From positions 124,001-188,000 of the forward strand of contig NZ_JABRWJ010000010.1 of the NCBI RefSeq assembly GCF_013266755.1: a stretch of 64,000 bases of DNA. Reading direction: 5' to 3'. Both the position numbers and the translations under genes were made by a program. Of the stretch, positions 54,426 through 63,447 are shown one piece after another; within the stretch, counting starts at the first letter, position 1; every line of letters begins with the position of its first letter. The notes under the pieces were generated by a model that saw only the letters and a program-made list of their open reading frames with translations, made no database searches and had not been told where the DNA came from. This DNA comes from Pseudaquabacterium terrae. Lineage in GTDB: Bacteria > Pseudomonadota > Gammaproteobacteria > Burkholderiales > Burkholderiaceae_C.

Positions 54426-55975
54426 TGGCCCCACGCCGCTTGCTGGCCGCCTGCGCGCTGCTGGCGTTGTCCGCCGGCGCGGCGGCGCTGGATGCGCCGC
54501 CGCCCGCGGGATCGCAGGCGCGCTTCGACCTCTCGGTCAACAACGCGCCGGCGGCGCAGGTCTTCCTGCAGCTCGGCGCGGGTACGCCGTACAGCATGCT
54601 GGTATCGCCCGAGGTGGCCGGCAACGTCACGCTGACGCTGAAGGACACCACCTTGCTGGAGGCGCTGGAGTCGCTGCGCGAGCTGTACGGCTACGAGTTC
54701 CGCGTCGCCGGCAACCGCATCCATGTGCAGCCCAACACCGTGCAGACGCGGCTGTTCCGCATCAACTACCTGTCGGGCCGGCGCGAGGGGGCGAGCGACA
54801 TCCGCGTCACGTCGAGCTCGATGTCGCAGGGCGGCAGCACGCCGGCCGGCAGCGCCGCCGGCGCCACAGGCAGCGGCAGCGGTGCCGCGTCGACGCAGGC
54901 GCGCAACGAAGACACCGCGCGTGTGCGCACCACCTCCGATGCCGACTTCTGGCGCGAGGTGAGGGCCTCGCTGGCGGCGCTGGTCGGCAGCGCCGAGCAG
55001 CGCAGCGTGGTGATCAACCCGGCGGCCGGCGTGATCGTCGTGCGGGCCGCGCCGGCCGAATTGCGCCAGGTGCAGGCCTACCTGGCGGCGATGCAGCTGA
55101 GCATCGAACGCCAGGTGATGCTGGAGGCCAAGATCGTCTCGGTCGAGCTCAGCCAGGGGGCGCAGTCCGGCGTCAACTGGGCCGCCTTCGGCAGCGCCGG
55201 CAGCGGGCGCCTGAGCATCGGCGCGGCGGCGCCCGGCGCCACGCTGGCGCCCAAGGGCTCGCCGATCAGCGACGGCATCAACACCCTCACCGCCGGCGCC
55301 GGGCTGGCCGCCGAGGCCCTCGGCAAGGGCTTCTACGGGCTCGCGTTCCAGGCCTCGAACTTCGCCGCGATGCTCAACTTCCTGGAGACGCAGGGCAACG
55401 TGCAGGTGCTGTCGAGCCCGCGCATCGCCACGCTGAACAACCAGAAGGCGGTGCTCAAGGTCGGCAGCGACGAGCTGTTCGTCACCGGCGTGTCGACCAC
55501 CACGACCACCAATGCCGCGGGCGGCACCGTGTCGACCCCCAGCCTGTCGCTGCAGGCCTTCTTCAGCGGCGTGGCGCTCGACGTGACGCCGCAGATCGAC
55601 GACGCCGGCAACGTGATGCTGCACGTGCACCCGACGATCAGCAGCGTGAGCGAGAAGACCAAGCACGTCGACCTCGGCGCGCTCGGCAGCTTCCGCCTGC
55701 CGCTGGCGCTCAGCGCCGTCAGCGAGACCGACAGCATCGTGCGGATGCGCGACGGCCAGATCGTCGCCATCGGCGGCCTGATGACGCAGGAGCTGCGCGA
55801 CGACCGCAGCGGCGTGCCCGGCGTCAGCGGGCTGCCGATCATCGGTGGGCTGTTCCGCCAGAAGACGGGATCGCTGACCAAGCGCGAGCTGGTGATCCTG
55901 ATCAAGCCCTCGGTCATCGCCGACGGCGGCGCCTGGCCCGAGGCCGACGTGTCGATGTCCGCCGCCGGACGCTGA
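54425..55975 (+). CDS. mshL: MshL outer-membrane secretin
   Basis: A 516-residue secretin that forms the outer-membrane pore for the pilus. After a Sec signal come an STN-type domain (ARFDLSVNNAPAAQVFLQLG, VTLTLKDTTLLEALESL), a Ser/Gly linker (residues about 130 to 160), a secretin N-domain (VVINPAAGVIVVRAAPAELRQV) and the secretin core ending GVPGVSGLPIIGGLFRQKT and KRELVILIKPSVI. The length fits MshL. It is followed after 8 bases by mshE; the usual mshM and mshN genes between them are absent. Confidence 0.92.
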   Translation: MAPRRLLAACALLALSAGAAALDAPPPAGSQARFDLSVNNAPAAQVFLQLGAGTPYSMLVSPEVAGNVTLTLKDTTLLEALESLRELYGYEFRVAGNRIHVQPNTVQTRLFRINYLSGRREGASDIRVTSSSMSQGGSTPAGSAAGATGSGSGAASTQARNEDTARVRTTSDADFWREVRASLAALVGSAEQRSVVINPAAGVIVVRAAPAELRQVQAYLAAMQLSIERQVMLEAKIVSVELSQGAQSGVNWAAFGSAGSGRLSIGAAAPGATLAPKGSPISDGINTLTAGAGLAAEALGKGFYGLAFQASNFAAMLNFLETQGNVQVLSSPRIATLNNQKAVLKVGSDELFVTGVSTTTTTNAAGGTVSTPSLSLQAFFSGVALDVTPQIDDAGNVMLHVHPTISSVSEKTKHVDLGALGSFRLPLALSAVSETDSIVRMRDGQIVAIGGLMTQELRDDRSGVPGVSGLPIIGGLFRQKTGSLTKRELVILIKPSVIADGGAWPEADVSMSAAGR

Positions 55976-55983
55976 AAGCCCCG

Positions 55984-57696
55984 ATGACCCGCCCCCAACG
56001 CGTGCGCCTCGGTGACCTGCTGGTGCAGGCCGGGCTGATAACGACTGAACAGCTCGGCCAGGCGTTGGCCGCGCAGCGCGGCACCGACCGGCGGCTCGGC
56101 CGCACGCTGATCGACAAGGGCTGGGTCGACGACGTGCAGATCGCCCAGGTGCTGGCGCAGCAGCTGCGCGCGCCCTTCGTCGACATGAGCCGGCGCAGCG
56201 TGCCCGAGGAGGTGGCGCGCCTGCTGCCCGAGACCCAGGCCCGGCGCCTGCGGGCGCTGCCGCTGGACCAGACCGCGACCACGGTGCGCGTGGGCATGGC
56301 CGATCCGACCGACCTGGCCGCCTACGACGAGATCGCCCGCATCCTCAAGCGCGAGATCGAGCTGGCAGTGGTGGCCGAGGGCCAGCTGCTGAGCGCGATC
56401 GACCGTTCGTACCGCCACGGCGACGACATCAGCGGCCTGGCGCGCGAGCTCGGCAGCGAGCTGGCCAGCGCGCAGGAAGACCTCGGCGACCTGCTGGGCC
56501 TGAACACCACCAGCAGCGAGGACGCGCCGGTGGTGCGGCTGCTGTACTCGGTGTTCGCCGAGGCGCTGCGCGTGCGCGCCTCCGACATCCACATCGAGCC
56601 GCAGGAGCGCCACCTGCGCATCCGCTACCGCATCGACGGCGTGCTGCACGTGCAAACCGAGGCCGATCCGAAGATCGCCAACGCGGTGGCCCTGCGGCTG
56701 AAGCTGATGTCCGGGCTCGACATCTCGGAGCGGCGGCTGCCGCAGGACGGCCGCTTCGCCGTCAAGCTGCGCGCCGGCGCGATCGACGTGCGCATCTCGA
56801 CGCTGCCGACGCAGTTCGGCGAGTCGGTGGTGATGCGCCTGCTCGACCAGGGCGGCGGCCTGCTGTCGATGGCCGGGCTGAAGCTGCCGCCGCGGGTGGC
56901 CGACGCGCTGCAGCGCGCGTTGCGGCGCCCGAGCGGCATGCTGCTGGTCACCGGCCCGACCGGCAGCGGCAAGACCACCACGCTGTACGCCGCGCTGCAG
57001 GCGCTGAACAGCACCGAGCGCAAGATCGTCACGGTCGAGGATCCGGTCGAGTACCGCCTGCCCGGCCTGAACCAGGTGCAGGTGCTGGACAAGATCGAGC
57101 TCGGCTTCGACCGCGTGCTGCGCGCCGCGCTGCGGCAGGACCCGGACGTGATCCTGGTCGGCGAGATGCGCGACCGCAACACCGCCGAGATCGGCATGCG
57201 GGCCGCCCTGACCGGGCACCTGGTGCTGTCCACCTTGCACACGAATGACGCGGCCGGGGCACCGGTGCGCCTGCTCGACATGGGCGTGCCGCGCTACATG
57301 GTGGCGCTGACGCTGCAGCTGGTGCTGGCGCAGCGCCTGATCCGCCTGGTCTGCCCGCATTGCGCGGTGCCGCATGTACCGGACGCGCAGGAGCAGGCCT
57401 GGCTGGACGCGCTGGCCACGCCCGGCGAGCTGGCGCAGGCGCGGCTCAAGCGCGCGCCCGGCTGCAGCGAATGCAACCACACCGGCCACCTCGGCCGCAC
57501 CGGCGTCTACGAATTCATCGAGATGACGCGGGCGCTGGTGGCCGCGCTGCACGACGCCGACCCGGCGGTCTTCACCGAGGCGGCGCGGCGTCAGATCGGC
57601 AGCCACACGCTCGCGCGCGGCGCGCTGGCGCTGGTGCTCGAGGGCCGCTCGACGATCGAGGACGCGATGCGCATCGGCAGCGCGGACGACGCATGA
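55984..57696 (+). CDS. mshE: MshE pilus assembly ATPase with c-di-GMP-binding MshEN domain
   Basis: A 570-residue GspE/PilB-type ATPase that powers pilin assembly. The N-terminal MshEN domain has both c-di-GMP motifs: RLGDLLVQAGLIT..QLGQAL near residue 8 and RLGRTLIDKGWVD..QIAQVL near residue 38. The ATPase core has Walker A GPTGSGKTTT, an Asp box (TVEDPVEYRL), Walker B (ILVGEMRDRNTAEIG) and a His box (LSTLHTNDAAGAPVRLLDMG). A tetra-Cys zinc site (CPHC, CSEC) is present. In Vibrio cholerae MshE, binding of c-di-GMP by this domain switches on pilus extension, so this protein links the window's c-di-GMP genes to the pilus. Confidence 0.95.
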   Translation: MTRPQRVRLGDLLVQAGLITTEQLGQALAAQRGTDRRLGRTLIDKGWVDDVQIAQVLAQQLRAPFVDMSRRSVPEEVARLLPETQARRLRALPLDQTATTVRVGMADPTDLAAYDEIARILKREIELAVVAEGQLLSAIDRSYRHGDDISGLARELGSELASAQEDLGDLLGLNTTSSEDAPVVRLLYSVFAEALRVRASDIHIEPQERHLRIRYRIDGVLHVQTEADPKIANAVALRLKLMSGLDISERRLPQDGRFAVKLRAGAIDVRISTLPTQFGESVVMRLLDQGGGLLSMAGLKLPPRVADALQRALRRPSGMLLVTGPTGSGKTTTLYAALQALNSTERKIVTVEDPVEYRLPGLNQVQVLDKIELGFDRVLRAALRQDPDVILVGEMRDRNTAEIGMRAALTGHLVLSTLHTNDAAGAPVRLLDMGVPRYMVALTLQLVLAQRLIRLVCPHCAVPHVPDAQEQAWLDALATPGELAQARLKRAPGCSECNHTGHLGRTGVYEFIEMTRALVAALHDADPAVFTEAARRQIGSHTLARGALALVLEGRSTIEDAMRIGSADDA

Positions 57697-58925
57697 ACTA
57701 CGCGTACACCGGGCGATCCGCCGCCGGCGCGGTCGACGGCGTGCTCGACGGCGAGAGTGCCGCGCGGGTGGCCGACCAGCTGCTCGGTGCCGGCATCACG
57801 CCGCTGACCATCGTGCCGGCCGCCGGCCGCCCGACGAGCGGCTGGACGCTGCCCCGGCCGGACCTGCGGCAATGGCTGCTGCCGCCGGTGCGCGCCGAGG
57901 ACCTGCTGCTGTTCAGCCGCCAGCTGCACACGCTGCTGCGCGCCGGCGTGCCGATCATGCAGGCGCTGGTCGGGCTGCAGGAGTCGGCCACCAGCGAGCG
58001 GCTGAAGCAGACGCTGCAGCAGCTGCGCGGCGGCCTCAACGCCGGGCTCGACCTGTCGACCTCGCTGGCCCGGCATCCGCAGGTGTTCGAGGGGCTGTAC
58101 GTCGCGCTGGTGCGGGTGGGCGAGTCGACCGGCCGGCTCGACGAGATCTTCCTGCGCCTGTTCCACCATCTCGAGTTCGAGCTGGTCATGCGCCAGCAGA
58201 TCAAGTCGGCGCTGCGTTATCCGATGTTCGTGCTGGCCGCGATGGCCATCGGCGTGGCGGTCATCAACGTGATGGTGATTCCCGCCTTCGCGACGGTGTT
58301 CAAGAGCTTCGGCGCCGAGTTGCCGCTGGCCACGCGGGTGCTGCTCGGCGCGTCGTCGTTCTCGGTGCACTACGGCTGGACGCTGCTGCTCGGCGGGGCT
58401 GCCGGCGGCTGGGCGCTGCGGCGCTGGATCGCGACGGCAGCGGGCCGGCTGGCCTGGGACCGCTTCAAGCTGCGCCTGCCGCTGGCCGGCCCGATCGTGC
58501 GCAAGGGCATGCTGGCGCGCTTCGCGCGCAGCTTCGCGCTCGCGCTGCGCAGCGGCGTGCCGGTGGAGCAGGCGCTGGGCATCGTCGCGCAGACGGTGGA
58601 CAACCAGCACATCGCGCAGCGCATCGAGGGCATGCGCGACAGCGTGGGCCATGGCGAGTCGATCCTGCGCGCCGCCGCCGCGGCGCAGGTCTTCACGCCG
58701 GTCGTGCTGCAGATGATCGCCGTCGGCGAGCAGACCGGCGCGCTCGACGAACTGCTCGACCAGGTCGGCGAGCTCTACAGCCAGGAAGTGCAGTACGAGC
58801 TGAAGACGCTGGGCCAGCAGATCGAGCCGATCCTGATCATCGGCCTCGGGCTGCTGGTGCTGGTGCTGGCGCTCGGCGTCTTCCTGCCGGTGTGGGACCT
58901 GGGCAGCGTGGCGCTGCGGCGCTGA
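57693..58925 (+). CDS. mshG: MshG inner-membrane platform protein (PilC/GspF type)
   Basis: A 410-residue polytopic protein of the GspF/PilC family. Two repeated GspF domains are visible, opening DLLLFSRQLHTLLRAGVPIMQAL and ARFARSFALALRSGVPVEQALG, each ending with GE.TG.LDE. Three membrane helices fall at residues about 170 to 195, 215 to 235 and 375 to 400. It starts in an ATGA overlap with mshE, its ATPase partner. Confidence 0.94.
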   Translation: MNYAYTGRSAAGAVDGVLDGESAARVADQLLGAGITPLTIVPAAGRPTSGWTLPRPDLRQWLLPPVRAEDLLLFSRQLHTLLRAGVPIMQALVGLQESATSERLKQTLQQLRGGLNAGLDLSTSLARHPQVFEGLYVALVRVGESTGRLDEIFLRLFHHLEFELVMRQQIKSALRYPMFVLAAMAIGVAVINVMVIPAFATVFKSFGAELPLATRVLLGASSFSVHYGWTLLLGGAAGGWALRRWIATAAGRLAWDRFKLRLPLAGPIVRKGMLARFARSFALALRSGVPVEQALGIVAQTVDNQHIAQRIEGMRDSVGHGESILRAAAAAQVFTPVVLQMIAVGEQTGALDELLDQVGELYSQEVQYELKTLGQQIEPILIIGLGLLVLVLALGVFLPVWDLGSVALRR

Positions 58926-58981
58926 GCTCACGATGCGCCCGCACCGATCCGATCCCGTGACCTGGCCCGAGGAGCATGCCG

Positions 58982-59254
58982 ATGCGGGAACTGCGACGCC
59001 GCCGCGCCGGGACGGCGCAGCTGGAATTCGCGCTGACGCTGATCGTGATCGGCATCGTCGTCGCGCTGGCGCTGCAGCAGCTGGCGCGGCTGCAGCGGGC
59101 TGCCGCGCTGGCGAGTGCCGAGACGGCGGCCGTGCAACGGCGTGCGGCCTCGGTGCTGGCCGACGGCTGCGACCTCGCGCGCCAAGACGCCGCCGCCCGC
59201 GCGCGCTGCGTGGCCGAACCAGCACCGATCCCCCGCAACGCCGCGGCGCCGTGA
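58982..59254 (+). CDS. short pilin-like protein in the MshF position
   Basis: A 90-residue protein with an Arg-rich start, a single hydrophobic helix (residues about 11 to 35) and a short Cys-containing tail. The stretch RAGTAQLEFALTLIVIG looks like a prepilin cleavage site with Thr at +1 and the key Glu at +5. GAGGAG lies about 8 bases before the ATG at 58982; an ATG at 58976 is too close to it. It lies between mshG and the main pilin gene, where MshF stands in Vibrio. Identity with MshF is by position only. Confidence 0.6.
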   Translation: MRELRRRRAGTAQLEFALTLIVIGIVVALALQQLARLQRAAALASAETAAVQRRAASVLADGCDLARQDAAARARCVAEPAPIPRNAAAP

Positions 59255-59303
59255 TGCCCGATCCTGTTTTTCCTGTTCCCTCCATCAAGCAAAGGACCTC
59301 TCC

Positions 59304-59717
59304 ATGAAGACCCGTCAATCCGGTTTCACGATGATCGAGCTGATCGTCGTGATCGTGATCCTCGGCATACTGGCCGCCGCCGCGCTGCCGCGGTTCATCA
59401 ACATGCGCGGCGACGCCGAGCAGGCCGCGGCCGACGGCATCGCCGGCGCCGCCGCCGCGGCGATGAACCTCAACTTCAGCGGCTGCGCGCTGACCAACAA
59501 CGTCGTCACGGCCAACAAGTGCGTGGCCGTGGACGCCTGCACCGACGTCGGCGCGCTGCTGCAGGGCGGCCTGGCGGCGGCGTACGCCGCCGCACCCGAC
59601 GTGGCCGGCGCGGACATCGGCACGACCAACGGCAACACCGCAGTCTGCAAGGTCAGCAAGACGGTCGGCACGGCGACCTACACGGCGACCTTCAACGGCA
59701 TCGCTGCCGGCAACTGA
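59304..59717 (+). CDS. mshA: MshA-like major type IV pilin
   Basis: A 137-residue prepilin with a short leader ending RQSG and cleavage before FTMIELIVVIVILGILAAA, the classic type IVa helix with Glu at +5, continuing ALPRFINM. The C-terminal part contains four Cys that could make the D-region disulfide(s). AAAGGA lies 8 bases upstream. A 49-base gap before it is one of the larger spaces in the operon, which may leave room for a separate promoter for this abundant protein; none was recognised. It is probably the main pilus subunit because it is the longest typical pilin and is placed like mshA. Confidence 0.9.
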   Translation: MKTRQSGFTMIELIVVIVILGILAAAALPRFINMRGDAEQAAADGIAGAAAAAMNLNFSGCALTNNVVTANKCVAVDACTDVGALLQGGLAAAYAAAPDVAGADIGTTNGNTAVCKVSKTVGTATYTATFNGIAAGN

Positions 59718-59745
59718 GACGGGCCCCGCGCCGCCACGACCGGCC

Positions 59746-62535
59746 ATGCGCTGCCTCGCTCGGGCCCTGCGCGCCGCGCTGCTCGCGGCCGTGCTCTGCG
59801 CCGGTCCGGCGCGCGCCGCGATCAGCTACGTCGGCGCCAGCAGCGTGGCCAGTTCGAGCGCGACCAATACCCTCACCGTGGCGCGGCCCGCCGGCCTGGC
59901 CGCCGGCGACGTGATGCTGGCGCAGGTGACCCAGCGCTACGGCAACTACCCGCTGGCCCAGAACATGCCCGGCGTTCCGGCCGGCTGGAGCGTGGTGATC
60001 GGCACCGACGACGGCAACCTGGTCGGTACCGTGGTGTACCGCAAGCTCGCCGGCGCCGCGGAGCCGGCGAGCTACACGTGGACGCTGTCGCGCAGTGACC
60101 AGACGGCGATCGCAATCGTCGCGTTCCGCGGCGTCGACGGCGGCAACCCGGTCAACGCCAGCGCGGCGCGCAGCAACGGCGCTGCGACGGCTTATGCCAC
60201 GCCGTCGGTCACGACGACCAGCGCCCAAACGATGCTGGTGGCCTTCTACAGCGCGGTCAACGGCAACGGCAGCGTCGCGGCGGCCACCGGCATGACGGGC
60301 GCGTTCAGCATCGGCACCGGCGCAGGCCCGAACGGCGCGGTGATCGGCGCCTCGTATGCCCTGCAGCCGGCCGCCGGTGCCAGCGGCAGCAAGGTGTCCA
60401 CCGGCAACCCTTCGCTGGTCAATCTGGGCCTGCTGGTGGCCTTCGATCCCGGCACGGTGACCGGCCCCGACCACTACGAGCTGGCGCTGCCGGCCAGCAG
60501 CATCAACTGCCTGCCGAGCACCGTGACGGTGACGGCGTGCGCCGACAACAGCAGCCCCTGCACCAGTGCCTACGCCGGCGCCGCCGGCAGCAGCGCCACG
60601 CTGGCCACCAGCGGCGCCACGCTGGGCGCGACGACGGTCACGTTCAATGCCGCGGGCGTGGCCAGCACCACGCTGAGCTACCCCGGCGCGCCCGACCCCG
60701 GCGTGGTGGCGGTGACGCTCTCGGGCGAGCAGCTGCCGGCCGTGGCCGCGCGCCGGTGCTGCCCCAACGGCGCCAGCTGCACGACTGCCAACAGCTGCTC
60801 CACCACCTTCAACAGCGCCGGCTTCATCATCGCCGCAGCGGCCGGCGGCGCGGCGGCGACGATCCCGGTCCAGACCGCCGGCACCGCGTCGGCCGGCCAT
60901 GTGCTGCGTGCGGTGCGCAGCAGCACCACCACGGCGGCGTGCAGCGCAGCGCTGACCGGCGCCATCACGGTCAACTGGGCCTATCGCTGCAGCAACCCGG
61001 CCCTGTGCAGCGGTGCCAACCTGATGGTGCTCAACGGTGGCAGCGCCACCCCGATCCAGCGCAACGACAGCGGCGCCCCGATCGCCAGCACGGCGGTGCC
61101 GATGAGCTTCGATGGCGCGGGCAATGCGCCGTTCAGCTTCACCTTCGCCGATGTGGGCCAGGTGGGGCTATGGGTGAGCAAGCTGGTCAACGGCGCGACG
61201 CTGTCGGGTTCCAGTAACACCTTCGTGACGCGGCCGGCGGGCTTCGTGGTCGACAGCATCACGCAGACGGCCAGCCCGTTCCTGGCCAACCCGGCGGCGG
61301 CCGACGCCGGCGGCCCGCGTTTCGTGCGCGCCGGCGAGCGCTTCGGCGCCCGCATCTCGGCGGTCGCCTCGACCGGCGCCGTCACGCCCAACTACGGCCG
61401 CGAGTCCACCCCCGAGGGCGTGCTGCTGGCGCGCGCGCTGGTGGCGCCGGCCGGCGGCGCCGCGGGCACGCTGTCGAACGCGCTGGTGGCCGGCGCGTCG
61501 TTCAGCAACGGCGTGGCCGCGCCGAGCGCGCTGGCCTGGGACGAGGTCGGCATCATCACGCTGAGCGCCGCCGTGGCCGACGGCGACTACCTCGGCGCCG
61601 GCAACGTCGCCGGGCCGGCCAGTGCCCGCATCGGGCGTTTCGTGCCCGACCGTTTCTCGATCGCCCCGGGCAGCGTGCAGCCGGCCTGCAGCAATGCCTT
61701 CAGCTACTTCGGGCAGGACGGCTTCGGTACCGATTTCACGCTGCGGGCCGAAAACGCGGGCGGCGTGATAACGCTCAATTACAGCGGCAGCTTTGCGCGG
61801 CTGGACTTGACGAGCTGGAGCCCGTTCGCCTTCTCGGCCGCCGGCCTGCCGGCCGGCGCGCTGCTCGGTGCCGGCGCCACGGCGCCCAGCGGCAGCTGGA
61901 GCCTGGGCCAGGCGGCCGTGTCGGCGCGCCACCAGGTCGGGCGGCCGCCGGCACCCAGCGTCGAAGCCGCGATCACGATCAGCGCCGCGCCGGTCGACAG
62001 CGACGGCGTGACGATGGCCGCCGCGCCGGTGGCCCCGGCCACGCCGCTGCGCTTCGGCCGGCTGCGGCTGTCCAATGCCTTCGGCTCGGAGACATCGAGC
62101 CTGTCGCTGCCGGTGCAGGCGCAGTACTGGAGCGGCCGCTCGTGGCTGCCCAACGGCGCCGACAGCTGCACCGTGGTGCCCGCCGCCGCCGTGGCGCGCA
62201 GCGGCACGCTCGACGGCAAGGGCGCGCCCAGCACCGCCTGGAGCACGACGCCCGGAGCCGTCAGCATCGTCGCCGGCAACGGCACGCTGCTGCTGTCGGC
62301 GCCGAGCCCGCCGATGACCGGCAGCGTGGACATCGCGTTGAACCTCGGTGCGGGCACGGTCGACCAGTCGTGCCTGGCGCTGCATCCGGCCAGCACCGGC
62401 GCCGGCCTGCCCTGGCTGCGCGGGCAGCAGGGCAGTTGCGCCCCGACCTGGGACCGCGATCCCGCCGCACGCGCCAGCTACGGCATCCACGCCCCCGAAA
62501 CCCGCCGGACGCTGCATGCGCGCGAGCTCTTCTGA
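59746..62535 (+). CDS. mshQ: MshQ-like large secreted protein (DUF6701 type)
   Basis: A 929-residue exported protein with a Sec signal (cleavage after about residue 24). The first about 210 residues are Ser/Thr/Gly-rich beta sequence. From LALPASSINCLPSTVTVTAC onward it follows MshQ/DUF6701 proteins, with paired Cys (CCPNGASC, CSGANL) and a C-terminal part containing PDRFSIAPGSVQPACSNAFSY and FGRLRLSNAFGSE. In Vibrio mshQ closes the msh cluster; here it comes before mshC, D and O. It may cap the pilus or act as an adhesin-like surface part, but its role is unknown in general. Confidence 0.85.
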   Translation: MRCLARALRAALLAAVLCAGPARAAISYVGASSVASSSATNTLTVARPAGLAAGDVMLAQVTQRYGNYPLAQNMPGVPAGWSVVIGTDDGNLVGTVVYRKLAGAAEPASYTWTLSRSDQTAIAIVAFRGVDGGNPVNASAARSNGAATAYATPSVTTTSAQTMLVAFYSAVNGNGSVAAATGMTGAFSIGTGAGPNGAVIGASYALQPAAGASGSKVSTGNPSLVNLGLLVAFDPGTVTGPDHYELALPASSINCLPSTVTVTACADNSSPCTSAYAGAAGSSATLATSGATLGATTVTFNAAGVASTTLSYPGAPDPGVVAVTLSGEQLPAVAARRCCPNGASCTTANSCSTTFNSAGFIIAAAAGGAAATIPVQTAGTASAGHVLRAVRSSTTTAACSAALTGAITVNWAYRCSNPALCSGANLMVLNGGSATPIQRNDSGAPIASTAVPMSFDGAGNAPFSFTFADVGQVGLWVSKLVNGATLSGSSNTFVTRPAGFVVDSITQTASPFLANPAAADAGGPRFVRAGERFGARISAVASTGAVTPNYGRESTPEGVLLARALVAPAGGAAGTLSNALVAGASFSNGVAAPSALAWDEVGIITLSAAVADGDYLGAGNVAGPASARIGRFVPDRFSIAPGSVQPACSNAFSYFGQDGFGTDFTLRAENAGGVITLNYSGSFARLDLTSWSPFAFSAAGLPAGALLGAGATAPSGSWSLGQAAVSARHQVGRPPAPSVEAAITISAAPVDSDGVTMAAAPVAPATPLRFGRLRLSNAFGSETSSLSLPVQAQYWSGRSWLPNGADSCTVVPAAAVARSGTLDGKGAPSTAWSTTPGAVSIVAGNGTLLLSAPSPPMTGSVDIALNLGAGTVDQSCLALHPASTGAGLPWLRGQQGSCAPTWDRDPAARASYGIHAPETRRTLHARELF

Positions 62536-62992
62536 ACGCGGCTTCACGCTGCCCGAGCTGGTGGCCGTGCTGCTGCTGACCGGCATCCTGGCGGCGACCG
62601 CGATGCCCCGGCTGCAGGGCTGGCTGAGCGTGCGCGACGACGGCTGGCGCGCGCAGCTGGTGGCCGCCCTGCAGCGCGCGCACCAGAGCGCCGTCGGGCA
62701 TCGCCGGCTGGTGTGCGCCGACATCGGCGCGGGGGAGGTCACGCTGCGCATCGCCGCCGCCAACCCCGCCACCGCGTGCAGCGCAGTGCTGCAGGGCAGC
62801 GACGGCACGGCGCGCAGCGCCGACGCGCGGGGCGGCGCCGCGGCCGTCGTCAGCCCGCCCGGTCCGATCTACTTCCAGCCGTCGGGCCGCGTCAGCAGCG
62901 ACGGCGCGGGCGCCAGCGTGGTCAACCGCAGCATCACCATCGCCGGCCAGCCGGCGATCATGCTGGTGGGGGAGACCGGCCATGTGGAATAG
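62516..62992 (+). CDS. mshC: MshC-like minor pilin
   Basis: A 158-residue prepilin with leader MRASSSERG and cleavage before FTLPELVAVLLLTGILAATA; Pro is at +4 and Glu at +5. The remainder (VRDDGWRAQLVAALQRAHQSAVGHRR, then a Cys pair and SITIAGQPAIMLV) fits GspH/FimT-type minor pilins such as MshC. It overlaps the mshQ end by 20 bases and the next pilin gene by 11, so translation is coupled. Confidence 0.85.
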   Translation: MRASSSERGFTLPELVAVLLLTGILAATAMPRLQGWLSVRDDGWRAQLVAALQRAHQSAVGHRRLVCADIGAGEVTLRIAAANPATACSAVLQGSDGTARSADARGGAAAVVSPPGPIYFQPSGRVSSDGAGASVVNRSITIAGQPAIMLVGETGHVE

Positions 62993-63440
62993 GCGGCGCC
63001 CGCGCGGCATGACGCTGATCGAGCTGGTGCTGTGCATCGTCGTGCTGGCGGTCGGCCTGGCCGGCGTGCTGCTGGCGTTCTCGACCGTCGCGCGCGGTTC
63101 GGCCGATCCGGTGCTGGCGCAGCAGATGCTGGCGATCGCCGAGGAGATGCTGGAGGAGATCGCGCTCAAGCCCTACGCCGCGGCGGCCAACGCGGCGCCG
63201 GCGGGCTGCGCGCGCACGGCCTTCAACGACGTGCGCGACTACCACGGGTATGCCAGCAGCGGGCAGGTCTGCGACATCGACGGCAACCCGATCGCCGCGC
63301 TGGCCGGCTGGTCGGTGCAGGTGCAGGTGCAGAGCGTGCCGCTGGGCGGCGTGGCGGCGGCGCTGCGCATCGACGTCACCGTCACGCGCGGCGCCGGCAG
63401 CCTGCGGCTGAGCGGCTGGCGCACCGACTTCGCGTCCTGA
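62982..63440 (+). CDS. mshD: MshD-like minor pilin
   Basis: A 152-residue prepilin with leader MWNRRRPRG and Met at +1 (MTLIELVLCIVVLAVGLAGV), then ARGSADPVLAQQMLAIAEEMLEEI, typical of MshD/PilV-type minor pilins. Two Cys in the globular part (ARTAF context and VCDIDG) may pair. It sits between the MshC-like and MshO-like genes, as in other msh clusters. Confidence 0.87.
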   Translation: MWNRRRPRGMTLIELVLCIVVLAVGLAGVLLAFSTVARGSADPVLAQQMLAIAEEMLEEIALKPYAAAANAAPAGCARTAFNDVRDYHGYASSGQVCDIDGNPIAALAGWSVQVQVQSVPLGGVAAALRIDVTVTRGAGSLRLSGWRTDFAS

Positions 63441-63447
63441 GGCCAGC

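Noticed and set aside
59746-62535. Autotransporter or RTX adhesin
   Set aside because: There is no beta-barrel end and there are no GGXGXD repeats; the Cys-containing C-terminal part follows MshQ/DUF6701.
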